Shown here one piece after another: positions 44,433 to 55,944 of a stretch of 64,000 bases of DNA (position 1 is the first letter of the stretch; each line of letters opens with the position of its first letter). Origin of the DNA: Nocardioides phosphati. GTDB taxonomy: Bacteria > Actinomycetota > Actinomycetes > Propionibacteriales > Nocardioidaceae. The notes beneath the pieces are model-generated. The model did no database searches. It was given only the letters and a program-made list of their open reading frames with translations, and had not been told where the DNA came from. Where the stretch lies: NCBI RefSeq assembly GCF_014646375.1, contig NZ_BMNI01000001.1:168572-232571 (forward strand). The letters run 5' to 3'. The position numbers and the translations under genes are program-made.

Positions 44433-44915
44433 ATGAGCCATGTCATCGACTTCGTGAACGTCTCCACCGCCGGCCTCGAGTCGTCGCCCGTGGCCGAGGC
44501 CCTGGCCGGCCTGCGCGCCAACGAGGCGCGCTACTTCACGAACAAGTACAAGATCGAGTACGCCACGGTGCCGGCGAGCGAGAAGCCCGACCTGGTGGCC
44601 TGGCTCGAGCGGATCCTCAAGGAGGAGCGCGGGCTGGAGTTCGCCTCGCCGATCCTCGAGGTGGCCGACGTGGTCGTCGAGGACGAGAAGGCCGGCACGA
44701 TCACGTGGCCGGAGTTCTACTTCGAGTCGGGCCTGGTCATCAACGTGCTCTGGACGCAGGCCGAGGGCGGCAAGCGCGCGGTCGGCTTCAAGCTGTCGCA
44801 GGGCATGGACGTGCCGGCCGAGCTCGAGGCGGCGGGCTTCAAGTTCGCGCGTCAGAAGTCGAAGCTCGCCGGCGAGATCCGCGGCTCCTTCTTCGTGATC
44901 AAGGGCGACTACTGA
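44433..44915 (+). CDS. conserved-looking protein of unknown function
   Basis: 160 residues, acidic and soluble, with no signal peptide or helix. Notable segments: LRANEARYFTNKYKIEYATVP, WLERILKEERGLEFASPILE and the repeated beta-like EFYFESGLVINVLW. I match it to no family; an early thought of YajQ does not hold. A -10 TAGGCT (44421-44426) ends six bases before the ATG, so it is leaderless and monocistronic, closed by the terminator at 44941. Confidence 0.75.
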   Translation: MSHVIDFVNVSTAGLESSPVAEALAGLRANEARYFTNKYKIEYATVPASEKPDLVAWLERILKEERGLEFASPILEVADVVVEDEKAGTITWPEFYFESGLVINVLWTQAEGGKRAVGFKLSQGMDVPAELEAAGFKFARQKSKLAGEIRGSFFVIKGDY

Positions 44916-44940
44916 CCACGCGCACACGCTGCGAAATGTC

Positions 44941-44976
44941 GAAAGCCCCCGACCGCCGAAGCGGTCGGGGGCTTTC
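44941..44976. terminator. bidirectional terminator, unknown gene / cold-shock gene
   Basis: A perfect 16-bp stem (GAAAGCCCCCGACCGC and complement) with a CGAA loop. A-tracts and T-tracts at its outer edges favour termination on both strands. Confidence 0.92.
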
Positions 44977-44983
44977 TACGCAA

Positions 44984-45187
44984 TCAGATGGCGCGAACGT
45001 TCTCGGCCTGCGGACCCTTGGGGCCGGCGGCGAGGTCGAACTCGACCTTCTGGTTCTCGTCGAGCGACTTGAAGCCGTTGGACTGGATCGCGGAGAAGTG
45101 AACGAACACGTCCTCGCCGCCGCCGTCCTGAGCGATGAAGCCGAAGCCCTTGTCAGCGTTGAACCACTTGACGGTGCCCTGAGCCAT
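44984..45187 (-). CDS. CspA-family cold-shock protein
   Basis: 67 residues, a single cold-shock OB domain. RNP1 is KGFGFIAQD and RNP2 is VFVHFSAI; it begins [17 protein letters not shown]. It binds single-stranded nucleic acid and acts as an RNA chaperone. The ATG 45187 has AAGGAAACAG before it. A leader of about 200 bases lies upstream, as is common for csp mRNAs. Confidence 0.96.
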   Translation of the reverse strand: MAQGTVKWFNADKGFGFIAQDGGGEDVFVHFSAIQSNGFKSLDENQKVEFDLAAGPKGPQAENVRAI

Positions 45188-45405
45188 GATCTGTTTCCTT
45201 TGTTTTTCGTGCCGGGGCGACGTGCCCCGGACCGCTGAAGACATCCACCTGTGCTGATGTCCAGCGAACCGAAAACCAGGAGTACGAGATACAAGCCGCA
45301 CATCGTGAGCGGCCAGGACGGCTTTGCAGGGCCATCCCTTCAACAACCACCACGGTAGGGCATAGCGCAAGAAAATGCTGCTTCGGGGCGCGTCGCGGGC
45401 AAAAG
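45188..45405 (-). other. long 5' leader of the cold-shock gene
   Basis: 218 bases without a gene. It includes a hairpin, CCGGGGC-acgtc-GCCCCGG in minus-strand sense (45213-45231), close to the ribosome site and AT-rich runs next to the start codon. The start of transcription is probably near 45350-45365, where TATGCC and TACCGT lie. Temperature-dependent folding is possible but not shown. Confidence 0.45.
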
Positions 45406-45648
45406 TCAGTGCGGAGCGCGCTCCCGCGCCGTACGCACCGCGAGGACCAGCCAGCACAGGATCGCCACGGAGGAGAACGTCGCGGGCAGCAGGTGGCCGA
45501 GCATGACCGAGGCCGCTGTCGCGCAGCCGAAGGCGATCAGGTTGAGCACGACGTCGTAGACCGGGGCGACGAAGCGCTTGTTGACGACGTGCGCGAAGGC
45601 GATCACGACACCGCAGGCGAACGTCACCGACAGGAGGAGGCTGACCAC
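45406..45648 (-). CDS. small membrane protein, three helices
   Basis: 80 residues, nearly all hydrophobic (about 1-22, 30-52, 56-72), ending in a basic tail (RTARERAPH). Unknown function. GTG 45648; it diverges from meaB with 43 bases between them. The length and regular helix pattern favour a real gene, but there is little else to support it. Confidence 0.55.
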   Translation of the reverse strand: MVSLLLSVTFACGVVIAFAHVVNKRFVAPVYDVVLNLIAFGCATAASVMLGHLLPATFSSVAILCWLVLAVRTARERAPH

Positions 45649-45691
45649 GGCGAGAAGTCTGCCGGGTCGGTGGTCGACTAGCCTTGCCGCC

Positions 45692-46687
45692 GTGGATGAC
45701 GCGGAGAAGGTGCAGCAGCTCGTCGACGGCGTACTCGCAGGTCAGCGGGCGTTGGTGAGCCGTGCGATCACGCTGGTCGAGTCGCGCAAGCCGGCCCACC
45801 GCGTGATGGCCCGTGAGCTGCTCGCCCAGCTCACGCCGCACGCCGGCAAGGCGATCCGCGTCGGCATCTCCGGCGTCCCCGGCGTGGGCAAGTCCACGAC
45901 GATCGAGGCGCTGGGCACGCACCTGACCGCCGCGGGCCACAAGGTCGCGGTGCTCGCAGTCGACCCGAGCTCGGTCCGTACCGGCGGCTCCGTGCTCGGC
46001 GACAAGACCCGCATGATGCGGCTCGCCGTCGACCCCGACGCCTACATCCGCCCGTCGCCGTCCGAGGGCACGCTCGGCGGCGTCGCCCGCACCACCGCCC
46101 AGGCGATGACCATCGTCGAGGCCGCCGGGTACGACGTGGTGCTGGTCGAGACCGTCGGCGTCGGGCAGTCGGAGGTGACGGTCGCCGGCATGGTCGACAC
46201 GTTCCTCTTCCTGACGATCGCGCGCACGGGCGACCAGCTCCAGGGCATCAAGAAGGGCATTCTCGAGATCGCCGACGTGATCGGCGTCAACAAGGCCGAC
46301 GACGGCGAGCAGGAGATCGCGGCCAAGGCTGCTGCGCGCGAGCTCGGCGGCGCCCTGCGGCTCGTGCGCGGCAGTGCCGGCGCTCCGCCGGTGGTCACCT
46401 ACTCGGGCCTCCACGACAAGGGTCTCGACCTGCTCTGGGCCGAGGTCGAGAAGCACCAGGAGAAGCTCGGCGCCGAGGGCCTCGCGGCCAAGCGGGCCGA
46501 CCAGCAGCTCGAGTTCACCTGGGCGCTCGTGCGCGACGAGCTCGAGCAGCGGCTGCGCAACAGCGCGCGGGTGAAGACGGAGCGCGAGGAGATCAGCCGG
46601 CTGGTGCGGGAGGGCGCGATCAACGCCCCGGAGGCCGCCGACCGGATCCTCGCCGCCTACGACGGGGAAGCGTCCGGACAGGGCTGA
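45692..46687 (+). CDS. meaB: MeaB/ArgK GTPase chaperone of methylmalonyl-CoA mutase
   Basis: 331 residues of the G3E family. Walker A is [10 protein letters not shown], Walker B region VLAVDPSS, switch [10 protein letters not shown] and the guanine motif NKAD. It loads and protects the adenosylcobalamin of MutAB. A -10 TAGCCT (45679-45684) ends seven bases before GTG 45692; longer frames would overlap the divergent gene. It stands 5.2 kb from mutAB, separated by unrelated genes. Confidence 0.95.
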   Translation: MDDAEKVQQLVDGVLAGQRALVSRAITLVESRKPAHRVMARELLAQLTPHAGKAIRVGISGVPGVGKSTTIEALGTHLTAAGHKVAVLAVDPSSVRTGGSVLGDKTRMMRLAVDPDAYIRPSPSEGTLGGVARTTAQAMTIVEAAGYDVVLVETVGVGQSEVTVAGMVDTFLFLTIARTGDQLQGIKKGILEIADVIGVNKADDGEQEIAAKAAARELGGALRLVRGSAGAPPVVTYSGLHDKGLDLLWAEVEKHQEKLGAEGLAAKRADQQLEFTWALVRDELEQRLRNSARVKTEREEISRLVREGAINAPEAADRILAAYDGEASGQG

Positions 46688-46742
46688 GACAGGGCGGCGA
46701 CAGGGCGGCGACAGCGCGGCGACGGCGCTGTGACAGGGCGCG
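46688..46742. repeat. tandem 11-bp repeats after meaB
   Basis: GACAGGGCGGC twice, GACAGCGCGGC once, then two diverged units to GACAGGGCGCG. The array starts at the last base or two after the meaB stop and precedes the BMP-operon promoter. Confidence 0.75.
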
Positions 46743-46873
46743 GCCCAGCGCTGATGCGTCCGGTTTGCTGCGACTTGGTAACGACTTGGTGCGCGGTCGG
46801 CTCGCTGCGCTGACGCGTCGGTAGCGTGCGCTGCATGCGCCGATCCGCGGCGCCAAAAACAGGAGGAGCAGTC

Positions 46874-47956
46874 TTGCGAAACGTCAGCAAGATCGCTGCG
46901 GTGGGACTCGTCGCGTCCCTCGCGCTGACCGGTTGTGGCAAGAAGCACGAGGACACCGCGTCCTCGGGTTCCAAGGACGTCTGCAGCGGCTTCAAGGACA
47001 GCAGCCCGGTCAAGCTCGCCATCGCGTTCGACGTCGGCGGCCGGGGTGACCACTCCTTCAACGACGCTGCCTACGCGGGTGCCGAGAAGGCCGTCAGCGA
47101 CCTCGGTGCCAGCTGCATCGACGCGCAGGCGACCGTCGGCGAGACCGACGCGCAGCGCGCCGACCGGCTCAAGCAGCTCGCGGACAAGGGCGCCACCGCC
47201 ATCGTCGGTGTCGGCTACCTCTACTCCACGGCGGTCAACCAGGTCGCCCAGCAGTACCCCAAGGTCAACTTCCTCGTGGTCGACGGCTACGACCCCGACA
47301 AGAACGCCAACGCCAACGTCGCGTACGACGCGTTCGCGCCGCAGGAGTCGTCGTACCTCGCGGGTGTGGCTGCTGCCCTCAAGACCAAGACCAAGAACGT
47401 CGGCGTCATCGGCGCGGTACCGGGCGCGGTCATCGACCCGTTCATGGCGGGCTACAAGGCGGGCGTCCACGCGGTCGACCCGAAGATCGAGGTCCAGTCG
47501 AAGTACATCGTCCAGAGCGGTGACAAGGGCTTCAACGACCCGACGGACGCCAAGCAGATCGCGCAGCAGATGCTCGACAACGGCGCCGACGTGATCTTCC
47601 ACGCCGCGGGCCTCTCCGGTGCGGGTCTCTTCGAGGCCGTGGCCGCTGCCGGCGACGGCAAGTGGGCCATCGGTGTCGACGGTGACCAGTACGGCTCGGC
47701 GACCAAGGAGGAGCAGCCGCACATCCTGACCTCCGCCCTGAAGCGGGTCGACACGGGTGTCTACGACTTCGCCGCCTCCGTCAAGGACGGCAAGCCGCAG
47801 TCGAGCTACGTCACCTACAACCTCAAGAACGACGGCGTCGCGCTCTCCTACAGCGGTGGCTTCCTCGACGACGTCAAGTCGAAGATCGACGCCTACGCGA
47901 CCAAGATCGAGAACGGCCAGATCAAGGTCCCGACGGATCCCAAGACCGTCAAGTGA
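46874..47956 (+). CDS. BMP-family nucleoside-binding lipoprotein
   Basis: 360 residues. A short signal peptide ([20 protein letters not shown]) ends in the lipobox LTGC. The PnrA/BMP-like fold shows [38 protein letters not shown] and the ribose-binding VDGDQYG. It delivers nucleosides to the ABC transporter that follows. TTG 46874 is chosen because AGGAGG lies seven bases upstream and yields a normal signal peptide. ATG 46835 would add 13 residues before it; the TAGCGT at 46822-46827 then fits as -10 of a roughly 40-base leader. Confidence 0.9.
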   Translation: MRNVSKIAAVGLVASLALTGCGKKHEDTASSGSKDVCSGFKDSSPVKLAIAFDVGGRGDHSFNDAAYAGAEKAVSDLGASCIDAQATVGETDAQRADRLKQLADKGATAIVGVGYLYSTAVNQVAQQYPKVNFLVVDGYDPDKNANANVAYDAFAPQESSYLAGVAAALKTKTKNVGVIGAVPGAVIDPFMAGYKAGVHAVDPKIEVQSKYIVQSGDKGFNDPTDAKQIAQQMLDNGADVIFHAAGLSGAGLFEAVAAAGDGKWAIGVDGDQYGSATKEEQPHILTSALKRVDTGVYDFAASVKDGKPQSSYVTYNLKNDGVALSYSGGFLDDVKSKIDAYATKIENGQIKVPTDPKTVK

Positions 47957-47985
47957 CCCAGTAGCAGTTGACGCAGTAGCGAGGG

Positions 47986-48018
47986 CGGGGCTCGGGAGTA
48001 GGTTGCTCCCGGGCCCCG
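47986..48018 (+). other. intercistronic hairpin within the nucleoside operon
   Basis: CGGGGCTCGGGAG pairs with CTCCCGGGCCCCG (13 pairs, one G-U) around a 7-base loop. It lies between the lipoprotein gene and the ATPase gene and has no U-tract, so it is likely a partial terminator or a 3' stability element. Confidence 0.6.
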
Positions 48019-48045
48019 TCACCGCGTCAGTGGAGGAGAGAGACC

Positions 48046-49562
<1,517 letters not shown>

Positions 49563-49563
<1 letters not shown>

Positions 49564-50663
49564 TGGAGCATCCCGTGCGGGTCCTGAAGCAGGCCGGTGT
49601 CGCGCTGCTGGCGCCTGCGGTCGCCGTCGCGGTGGCCGTCGTCGCCACCTCGCTCGTCATCCTCGTCTCCGGCAGCCAGTCCGGCATCGGCGACTTCTGG
49701 AGCGTCATGCTCGGCGCTCCCGAGCACCAGACGATCGTCAACATCGTCAACCTCGGCGTGGAGCTCTACATCGCGGCGGTCGCCGCCGCGATCGGCTTCC
49801 GCATGGGGCTCTTCAACATCGGCGTCGAGGGGCAGTACGGCCTGGCGGCGTACGTCGCGGCGGTCTTCGCGGGCGGGATGTTCCTGCCCGGCCCGCTCAA
49901 CATCATCGTGGCGACGGTGCTCGCGATGGTCGTGGGCGCCGCGTGGGCCGGCATCGCGGCGCTGCTCAAGGTCTACCGCGGCGTCAGCGAGGTGATCACG
50001 ACGCTGATGCTCAACGCGATCGCGCCGATCATCGTCACCCACTTCCACAACAAGTACGGCGAGCAGACCGGCTACGACATCCGGACGACGCCGCTGACCG
50101 GGTCGAGCACGGTGGCGGGCTGGGCGCCGTACGGTGCCAACGGGGGCGAGATCTGGACCCTCGGGCTGCTCGCGGTCGTCGTGGGCGTCGGGTTCTGGCT
50201 GCTGCTCAACCGCACCCGCCTCGGCTTCGACCTGCGCGCCACCGGCCTCTCGCCGAGCGCCGCCTCGGCGAGCGGCGTGAGCGCGAAGAAGATGGTGATC
50301 GTCGCGATGCTGCTCTCCGGTGCGGTCGCCGGCCTGGTCTGGATCCCCGACCTCTTCGGCCACGCGCACACCTACTCCGACGCGAGCTTCGCGGGCGGCC
50401 TCGGCTTCACCGGCCTCGCCGTCGCGCTGCTCGGCCGCAACCGTGCGGGCGGCATGGCCTTCGGCGCGCTCCTCTTCGCCTGGCTGACGTCGCAGTCCGA
50501 CGCGCTCCAGATCGACACCGACATCGCCCCGCAGATCGTCGAGATCACCCAGGGCATCTGCGTGCTGGCGGTGGTGGTGGCCTACGAGCTGGTCCACCGC
50601 TACCGGGCCCGCTCCGAGCAGAAGGCGGTCGCTGAGGCCGTCCCCGAGGCGGTGGCGGCATGA
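49563..50663 (+). CDS. nucleoside ABC transporter permease 1
   Basis: 366 residues, about nine or ten helices. The BPD_transp_2 family motif is AIGFRMGLFNIGVEGQYGLAA near residue 80; the coupling region RLGFDLRATGLSPSAASASGV contacts the ATPase. It forms the channel with the second permease. ATG shares its first base with the ATPase stop codon. Confidence 0.93.
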
Positions 50664-51922
50664 CCACGATGACTCCTTCGACCGTGCTGGCGAAGGCGGC
50701 CGGCGGCCGTCGCGTCCTCGGCCTCTCGCCGCTCACGTGGCTCTTCGTCCTCTCCGGCCTCGTCGTCGTGCCCTTCGTGCGCCTGGCCACCGACTCGTCG
50801 CCCCTGACCGCCACGACGACCTTCACCGCCGCGATCCTGTCGACGTGCCCGATCGCGCTGGCCGCGCTCGGCGGTGTCTGGTCCGAGCGTGCGGGTGTGG
50901 TCAACATCGGCCTCGAGGGCCAGATGCTGCTCGGCACGTGGGGTGCGGCGTACTTCAACTGGTACTACGGCGCGTGGGCGGGCCTCATCGGCGGCATCGC
51001 GCTCGGCGTCATCGGCGGCCTGCTCCACGCGGTCGCGACGATCACGTTCGGTGTCGACCAGATCGTCTCCGGTGTCGCGGTCAACATCATCGCGGCGGGT
51101 GCGGTGGAGTTCCTCTCCAAGACCTACTTCAGCGACATCACGCCCAACGGCGGTCCCCGCAACCTCTCGGGGCTCTACGCGCTACCGACGCTCAACGTCG
51201 GAGGGCTCGACGGCTGGCTGGCCGACCTCAACGCGAAGCACTGGTTCCTCGTCTCCGACCTGGCCGGCCTGCTCGGTGCACTGGTCAGCCACATCTCCGT
51301 CGTCTCGCTGCTCGTCATCGGCGTGGCCGTGCTGAGCTGGTGGCTGCTGCGGCGTACGACGTTCGGGCTGCGGCTCCGCTCGTGCGGCGAGAACCCGGCG
51401 GCGGCCGAGTCGCTCGGCGTGAGCGTCTACCGCTACAAGTACGTCGCGGTGCTGGTCTCCGGCGGCCTGGCCGGCCTCGGCGGTGCCTACCTGTCGACGG
51501 TCGCGTCCTCGACCTTCACGGTCGGGCAGACGCAGGGCCGCGGCTACATCGGCCTCGCCGCGATGATCTTCGGCAACTGGAACCCCTTCGGCGCGCTCGG
51601 CGCCAGCGCCCTCTTCGGCTACGCCGACGCGCTCCGCCTGCGCAGCGCCTCGTCGCTCCACTCCCTGCTGCTCCTGCTCGCCATCGGGCTGGTGCTGCTG
51701 ACGCTGTGGCGGCTCTGGCAGCGGCGGATCCGCTCGGCGGTCACCAACGGCGTGATCGGCGTGGGCTTCCTGCTGTGGTTCCTGCTCACCGACACGATCC
51801 CCGACGACCTGGGCGGCATGACGCCGTACCTCGTGACGCTGCTGGTCCTGTCGCTGGCGTCGCAGAGCCTGCGGATGCCGGCGGCCGACGGTCAGCCCTA
51901 CCGCAAGGGATCGGCGGGCTGA
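50660..51922 (+). CDS. nucleoside ABC transporter permease 2
   Basis: 420 residues. Family motifs: GGVWSERAGVVNIGLEGQMLLG and FGLRLRSCGENPAAAESLGVS (ATPase contact), then GRGYIGLAAMIFGNWNPFGA. It has an N-terminal extra helix and two additional helices near the C-terminus compared with permease 1. ATGA overlap with permease 1; its stop shares a base with the cdd start. Confidence 0.93.
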   Translation: MTTMTPSTVLAKAAGGRRVLGLSPLTWLFVLSGLVVVPFVRLATDSSPLTATTTFTAAILSTCPIALAALGGVWSERAGVVNIGLEGQMLLGTWGAAYFNWYYGAWAGLIGGIALGVIGGLLHAVATITFGVDQIVSGVAVNIIAAGAVEFLSKTYFSDITPNGGPRNLSGLYALPTLNVGGLDGWLADLNAKHWFLVSDLAGLLGALVSHISVVSLLVIGVAVLSWWLLRRTTFGLRLRSCGENPAAAESLGVSVYRYKYVAVLVSGGLAGLGGAYLSTVASSTFTVGQTQGRGYIGLAAMIFGNWNPFGALGASALFGYADALRLRSASSLHSLLLLLAIGLVLLTLWRLWQRRIRSAVTNGVIGVGFLLWFLLTDTIPDDLGGMTPYLVTLLVLSLASQSLRMPAADGQPYRKGSAG

Positions 51923-52320
51923 TGGCCGACTGGGACGCCCTCAGGGCTGCCGCGGTCGACGTCATGGCACGCGCCTACGCGCCGTACTCCGGCTACCGGG
52001 TGGGCGCTGCCGCGCTCGTCGACGACGGCCGCACGGTCGTGGGCTGCAACGTCGAGAACGCGTCGTACGGCGTGACGCTCTGCGCCGAGTGCGGGCTCGT
52101 GTCGGCGCTCCACGCCAGCGGTGGCGGGCGGCTCACCCACTTCGTCTGCGTCAACGGCGACGGCGACCTGATCACCCCCTGCGGCCGCTGCCGCCAGCTG
52201 CTCATGGAGAACGGCGGACCGCAGCTGCAGGTGCTGCTCGGCCGCGGCCCGGTGCCGCTCGACGCCCTCCTGCCCGACGCGTTCGGGCCCCACGACCTGG
52301 ACGACCTGGAGAACCGATGA
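51922..52320 (+). CDS. cdd: cytidine deaminase
   Basis: 132 residues of the small homotetrameric class. The zinc site is CAE (in VTLCAECGLVSAL) plus PCGRC; substrate residues lie in SGYRVGAAAL and VENASYG. It converts (deoxy)cytidine to (deoxy)uridine, which DeoA then cleaves. TGATG overlap with the permease and ATGA with deoA place it in the transport operon. Confidence 0.97.
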   Translation: MADWDALRAAAVDVMARAYAPYSGYRVGAAALVDDGRTVVGCNVENASYGVTLCAECGLVSALHASGGGRLTHFVCVNGDGDLITPCGRCRQLLMENGGPQLQVLLGRGPVPLDALLPDAFGPHDLDDLENR

Positions 52321-53609
52321 CCCCCGCACAGCACGACGCGATCGAGGTGATCATCGCCAAGCGCGGTGGCGCCGCCCTCACCGACAGCCAGATCGACTGG
52401 GTGATCGACGCCTACACGCGCGGCGTCGTCGCCGACGAGCAGATGTCCGCGCTGGCCATGGCGATCCTGCTCAACGGCATGACCCGTCCCGAGATCGCCC
52501 GCTGGACCGCCGCGATGATCGCGTCGGGGGAGCGGATGGCGTTCGACGGCCTGCCGCTGCCGACCGCCGACAAGCACTCCACCGGCGGTGTCGGCGACAA
52601 GATCACCCTCCCGCTCGCGCCGCTCGTCGCGGCCTGCGGCGTCGCGGTGCCGCAGCTCTCGGGCCGCGGCCTGGGCCACACCGGGGGCACGCTCGACAAG
52701 CTCGAGTCGATCCCCGGCTGGCGGGCGACGTTGTCCAACGACGAGATGTTCGCGCAGCTGCGCGACGTCGGCGCCGTCATCTGCGCCGCGGGCGACGGCC
52801 TCGCGCCGGCGGACAAGAAGCTCTACGCCCTGCGCGACGTGACCGGCACGGTCGAGGCGATCCCGCTGATCGCCTCGTCGATCATGAGCAAGAAGATCGC
52901 CGAGGGCACCGGCTCGCTGGTGCTCGACGTCAAGGTCGGCACCGGCGCCTTCATGAAGACCCTCGCCGACGCGCAGGAGCTGGCCCGGACGATGGTCGAC
53001 CTCGGCACCGACGCCGGCGTCACCACCGTCGCGCTGCTCACCGACATGTCCACCCCGCTCGGGCTCACCGCCGGCAACGCGATCGAGGTCGCCGAGTCGG
53101 TCGAGGTCCTCGCCGGCGGCGGTCCCGCGGACGTCGTGGAGCTGACCCTGGCGCTCGCCCGGGAGATGCTGCGTGGCGCCGGCCGTGAGCACGTCGACCC
53201 CGCCGACGTGCTCGCCAGTGGCAAGGCGATGGACGTCTGGAACGCCATGATCCGTGCCCAGGGCGGTGACCCGGTCGCGGCGCTGCCGGTCGCGCGGGAG
53301 TCGCACGTCGTGGCCGCTCCGTCCTCCGGCGTGCTGACCGGTCTCGATGCGATGGCGGTCGGCCTCGCGGCCTGGCGCCTCGGCGCCGGCCGGGCCCGCA
53401 AGGAGGACCCGGTGCAGGCCGGGGCCGGTGTCGTCTGGCACGCCCGCCCCGGCGACACCGTGACGGCGGGGCAGCCGCTGCTCACGCTGCTCACCGACGA
53501 CGAGTCGCGGTTCGAGCGCGCGCTGGCCTCCCTCGACGGCGGCTACGACATCGCACCCACCGGCACGGCCTTCGAGCCGACGCCGCTGCTTCTCGACCGG
53601 ATCGGATGA
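52317..53609 (+). CDS. deoA: pyrimidine-nucleoside (thymidine) phosphorylase
   Basis: 430 residues. The signature [20 protein letters not shown] and the phosphate loop [10 protein letters not shown] are intact; the C-terminal barrel-sandwich domain begins near [15 protein letters not shown]. It phosphorolyses deoxyuridine or thymidine to a base and deoxyribose 1-phosphate. ATGA overlaps on both sides couple cdd, deoA and add. Confidence 0.97.
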   Translation: MTPAQHDAIEVIIAKRGGAALTDSQIDWVIDAYTRGVVADEQMSALAMAILLNGMTRPEIARWTAAMIASGERMAFDGLPLPTADKHSTGGVGDKITLPLAPLVAACGVAVPQLSGRGLGHTGGTLDKLESIPGWRATLSNDEMFAQLRDVGAVICAAGDGLAPADKKLYALRDVTGTVEAIPLIASSIMSKKIAEGTGSLVLDVKVGTGAFMKTLADAQELARTMVDLGTDAGVTTVALLTDMSTPLGLTAGNAIEVAESVEVLAGGGPADVVELTLALAREMLRGAGREHVDPADVLASGKAMDVWNAMIRAQGGDPVAALPVARESHVVAAPSSGVLTGLDAMAVGLAAWRLGAGRARKEDPVQAGAGVVWHARPGDTVTAGQPLLTLLTDDESRFERALASLDGGYDIAPTGTAFEPTPLLLDRIG

Positions 53610-54676
53610 CCGCCGTGCTCACCTTCGACGAGATCCGGGCGCTGCCCAAGGTGGTCCTCCACGACCACCTCGACGGCGGCCTGCGTCCCGCGACGATCAT
53701 CGACATCGCCACCGAGATCGGGCACCCCCTGCCGACGGCCGACCCGGTCGCGCTGGGGGAGTGGTTCCGCGACAACGCCACCTCGGGCTCCCTCGTCCGC
53801 TACCTCGAGGGCTTCGAGCACACGATCGCGGTCATGCAGACCCCGGACCACCTGCGCCGGATCGCGCGCGAGGCCGTCGAGGACCTCGTCGACGACGGCG
53901 TGGTCTACGCCGAGCTGCGCTACGCACCCGAGCTCTTCGTGCAGCAGGGCATGACGATGGACGAGGTCGTCGGGGCGGTGCAGGAGGGCCTCGACGCAGG
54001 CGTCGCGGACGCGGCCGCAGCTGGTCGCCCGATCGTGGTGCGCCAGCTGCTGACGGCGATGCGGCAGGCAGCGCGGGGCATCGAGGTCGCGAGGCTGGCG
54101 GTCGCGTGGCGCGACCGCGGGGTCGCCGGCTTCGACATCGCGGGGCCGGAGGACGGCTTCCCGCCGACGCGCTTCCTCGACGCCTTCGAGTACCTCGCCC
54201 AGGAGAACATGCGGATCTCCATCCACGCGGGTGAGGCGTTCGGGCTGCCCTCGATCTGGGAGGCCGTGCACCCTTGTGGCGCGGACCGGCTGGGCCACGG
54301 CGTACGCATCATCGAGGACGTCTCGTTCTCGGACGACGGCGCCGCGCTCGGCACCCTTGCGGCGTACGTCCGTGACCGGCGGATCCCGCTGGAGATCTGC
54401 CCGACCTCCAACGTGCAGACCGGCGCCGCGGCGTCGATCGCGGAGCACCCGTTCGGCCGGCTCGCGGAGCTCGGCTTCCGGGTCACGATCAACACCGACA
54501 ACCGGCTGATGTCGGCCACCTCGATGACGCAGGAGATGGCGCTGCTCGTCGAGGCGTTCGGCTACACGCGCGCGGACCTGGCGAAGTTCACCGTCAACGC
54601 AATGAAGTCGGCGTTCCTGCCGTTCGACGAGCGGATCACGCTGATCGACGACGTGATCAAGCCCGGCTACCGCTGA
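53606..54676 (+). CDS. add: adenosine deaminase
   Basis: 356 residues with a TIM barrel. Zinc ligands are in LHDHLDGG, the His of SIHAGEA and the Asp of INTDNRLMS; the catalytic Glu is in HAGEA. It converts (deoxy)adenosine to (deoxy)inosine, the substrate of PunA. It is last in the transporter operon; its stop codon lies inside the hairpin shared with the maoC-type gene. Confidence 0.96.
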   Translation: MTAVLTFDEIRALPKVVLHDHLDGGLRPATIIDIATEIGHPLPTADPVALGEWFRDNATSGSLVRYLEGFEHTIAVMQTPDHLRRIAREAVEDLVDDGVVYAELRYAPELFVQQGMTMDEVVGAVQEGLDAGVADAAAAGRPIVVRQLLTAMRQAARGIEVARLAVAWRDRGVAGFDIAGPEDGFPPTRFLDAFEYLAQENMRISIHAGEAFGLPSIWEAVHPCGADRLGHGVRIIEDVSFSDDGAALGTLAAYVRDRRIPLEICPTSNVQTGAAASIAEHPFGRLAELGFRVTINTDNRLMSATSMTQEMALLVEAFGYTRADLAKFTVNAMKSAFLPFDERITLIDDVIKPGYR

Positions 54677-54691
54677 GGCGCGAGCCTCAGC
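54672..54691. terminator. hairpin holding both convergent stop codons
   Basis: GCTGAGGC-GCGA-GCCTCAGC is a perfect 8-bp stem with a tetraloop. It contains the TGA of add (54674-54676) and, on the other strand, the TGA of the dehydratase gene (54687-54689). It probably serves as a compact bidirectional terminator. Confidence 0.6.
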
Positions 54692-55139
54692 GCATCAGGA
54701 GGACGACGGTCTCGGCGACGCAGGCGGGCTTGTCGCCGCCCTCGATCTCGATCGTGTGCTGGAACGTCGCGCGCAGGCCCGTGCTGGTCTCGTCGACGGC
54801 ACCGAGCTTCACGCTCAGCCGGATGTCGGAGCCGACCGGCACGGGTGCCGCGAAGCGGACCTTGTTGAGGCCGTAGTTGAGCTTGGCGCCCGGGGTGGCG
54901 AGCTTGAAGATCTGCGAGCCGAGCCACGGGATCAGCGAGAGCGTGAGGTAGCCGTGGGCGATGGTGCCGCCGAAGGGACCCGTCTTGGCGCGGTCGACGT
55001 CGACGTGGATCCACTGGTGGTCCCCGGTCGCGTCGGCGAACTGGTCGACACGCTTCTGGTCGATCGTGACCCAGTCGCTGGAGCCGAGCTCGGTGTTGGC
55101 GGCCGCGGCCACCTCTTCCAGGGTGCTGAAGACGCGCAT
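54687..55139 (-). CDS. MaoC-family (R)-enoyl-CoA hydratase-like protein
   Basis: 150 residues, one hot-dog fold. The hydratase-2 motif is present: FADATGDHQWIHVDVDRA with catalytic Asp and His, then GGTIAHGYLTLSL. Family members hydrate enoyl-CoA or act in dehydratase complexes. The start MRVFSTLEEV (ATG 55139) is preceded by GAGGAGAGG. Its link to nucleoside breakdown, if any, is not apparent. Confidence 0.92.
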   Translation of the reverse strand: MRVFSTLEEVAAAANTELGSSDWVTIDQKRVDQFADATGDHQWIHVDVDRAKTGPFGGTIAHGYLTLSLIPWLGSQIFKLATPGAKLNYGLNKVRFAAPVPVGSDIRLSVKLGAVDETSTGLRATFQHTIEIEGGDKPACVAETVVLLMR

Positions 55140-55198
55140 GGAACCTCTCCTCGTCGCTGAGAACTCTCGACCGAACCTAGCGCCTGAGGCGGCGCGCG

Positions 55199-55879
55199 TC
55201 AGTAGGAACCGGTCGGCGTGGTGCCGTCGAGCAGGGCGCGGCTGCCGGACACGCCGAGGCGGGTGGCGCCGGCGGCGATCATCGCCTCCGCCTGCTCGAA
55301 CGTGCGGACGCCGCCGGAGGCCTTGACCTCGGCGCGGTCGCCGACGGTCTCCTTCATCAGGCGTACGGCGTCGACGGTCGCGCCGCCCGCCGGGTGGAAG
55401 CCCGTGGAGGTCTTCACGAAGTCCGCGCCCGCGTCGACCGCCGCCACGCAGCACGCCACGATCTCGTCGTCGTTCAACGCGGCTGACTCGATGATCACCT
55501 TGAGCACGGTCGGCGAGGGGGCAGCCGCACGCACGGCAGCGATGTCGCGCTGCACGTGGTCGTAGCGCCCCTCCTTCGCCGCGCCGATGTCGATGACCAT
55601 GTCGATCTCGTCGGCACCGTCACGCACGGCCTGGGCCGCCTCGACTGCCTTGACCGTGGCGTCGTGCTTGCCGCTGGGGAAGCCGCAGACCGCGGCGACC
55701 TTGAGGTCGGCGTTCTCCGGGACCGGGATCGGGAGCATGCTCGGGGACACGCAGACCGCGTAGGTGCCGAGGTCGAGGGCCTCGGTGATGAGCGCCTCGA
55801 CGTCGGCCCGGGTCGCCTCCGGCTTCAGCAGGGTGTGGTCGATCATCCGGGCAACGGCTACGCGGTCGAGGCTGGTCAC
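55199..55879 (-). CDS. deoC: deoxyribose-phosphate aldolase
   Basis: 226 residues. The Schiff-base lysine is in DFVKTSTGF, with partner Lys in AEVKASGGV and Asp in EIDMVIDIG. It splits deoxyribose 5-phosphate into acetaldehyde and glyceraldehyde 3-phosphate, ending the route from DeoA and PunA. A -10 TATGCT (complement 55886-55891) ends six bases before GTG 55879. Confidence 0.97.
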   Translation of the reverse strand: MTSLDRVAVARMIDHTLLKPEATRADVEALITEALDLGTYAVCVSPSMLPIPVPENADLKVAAVCGFPSGKHDATVKAVEAAQAVRDGADEIDMVIDIGAAKEGRYDHVQRDIAAVRAAAPSPTVLKVIIESAALNDDEIVACCVAAVDAGADFVKTSTGFHPAGGATVDAVRLMKETVGDRAEVKASGGVRTFEQAEAMIAAGATRLGVSGSRALLDGTTPTGSY

Positions 55880-55944
55880 CGGGTCAGCATAGGCTGCGCT
55901 CCGGTCGCCCCCGGTCCTGGAGGGGCAGTGCTCCGGAGGTCCAC

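Noticed and set aside
44433..44915. YajQ-family assignment
   Set aside because: Length is similar, but the YajQ start (SFDIVSE-type) and internal motifs are absent.
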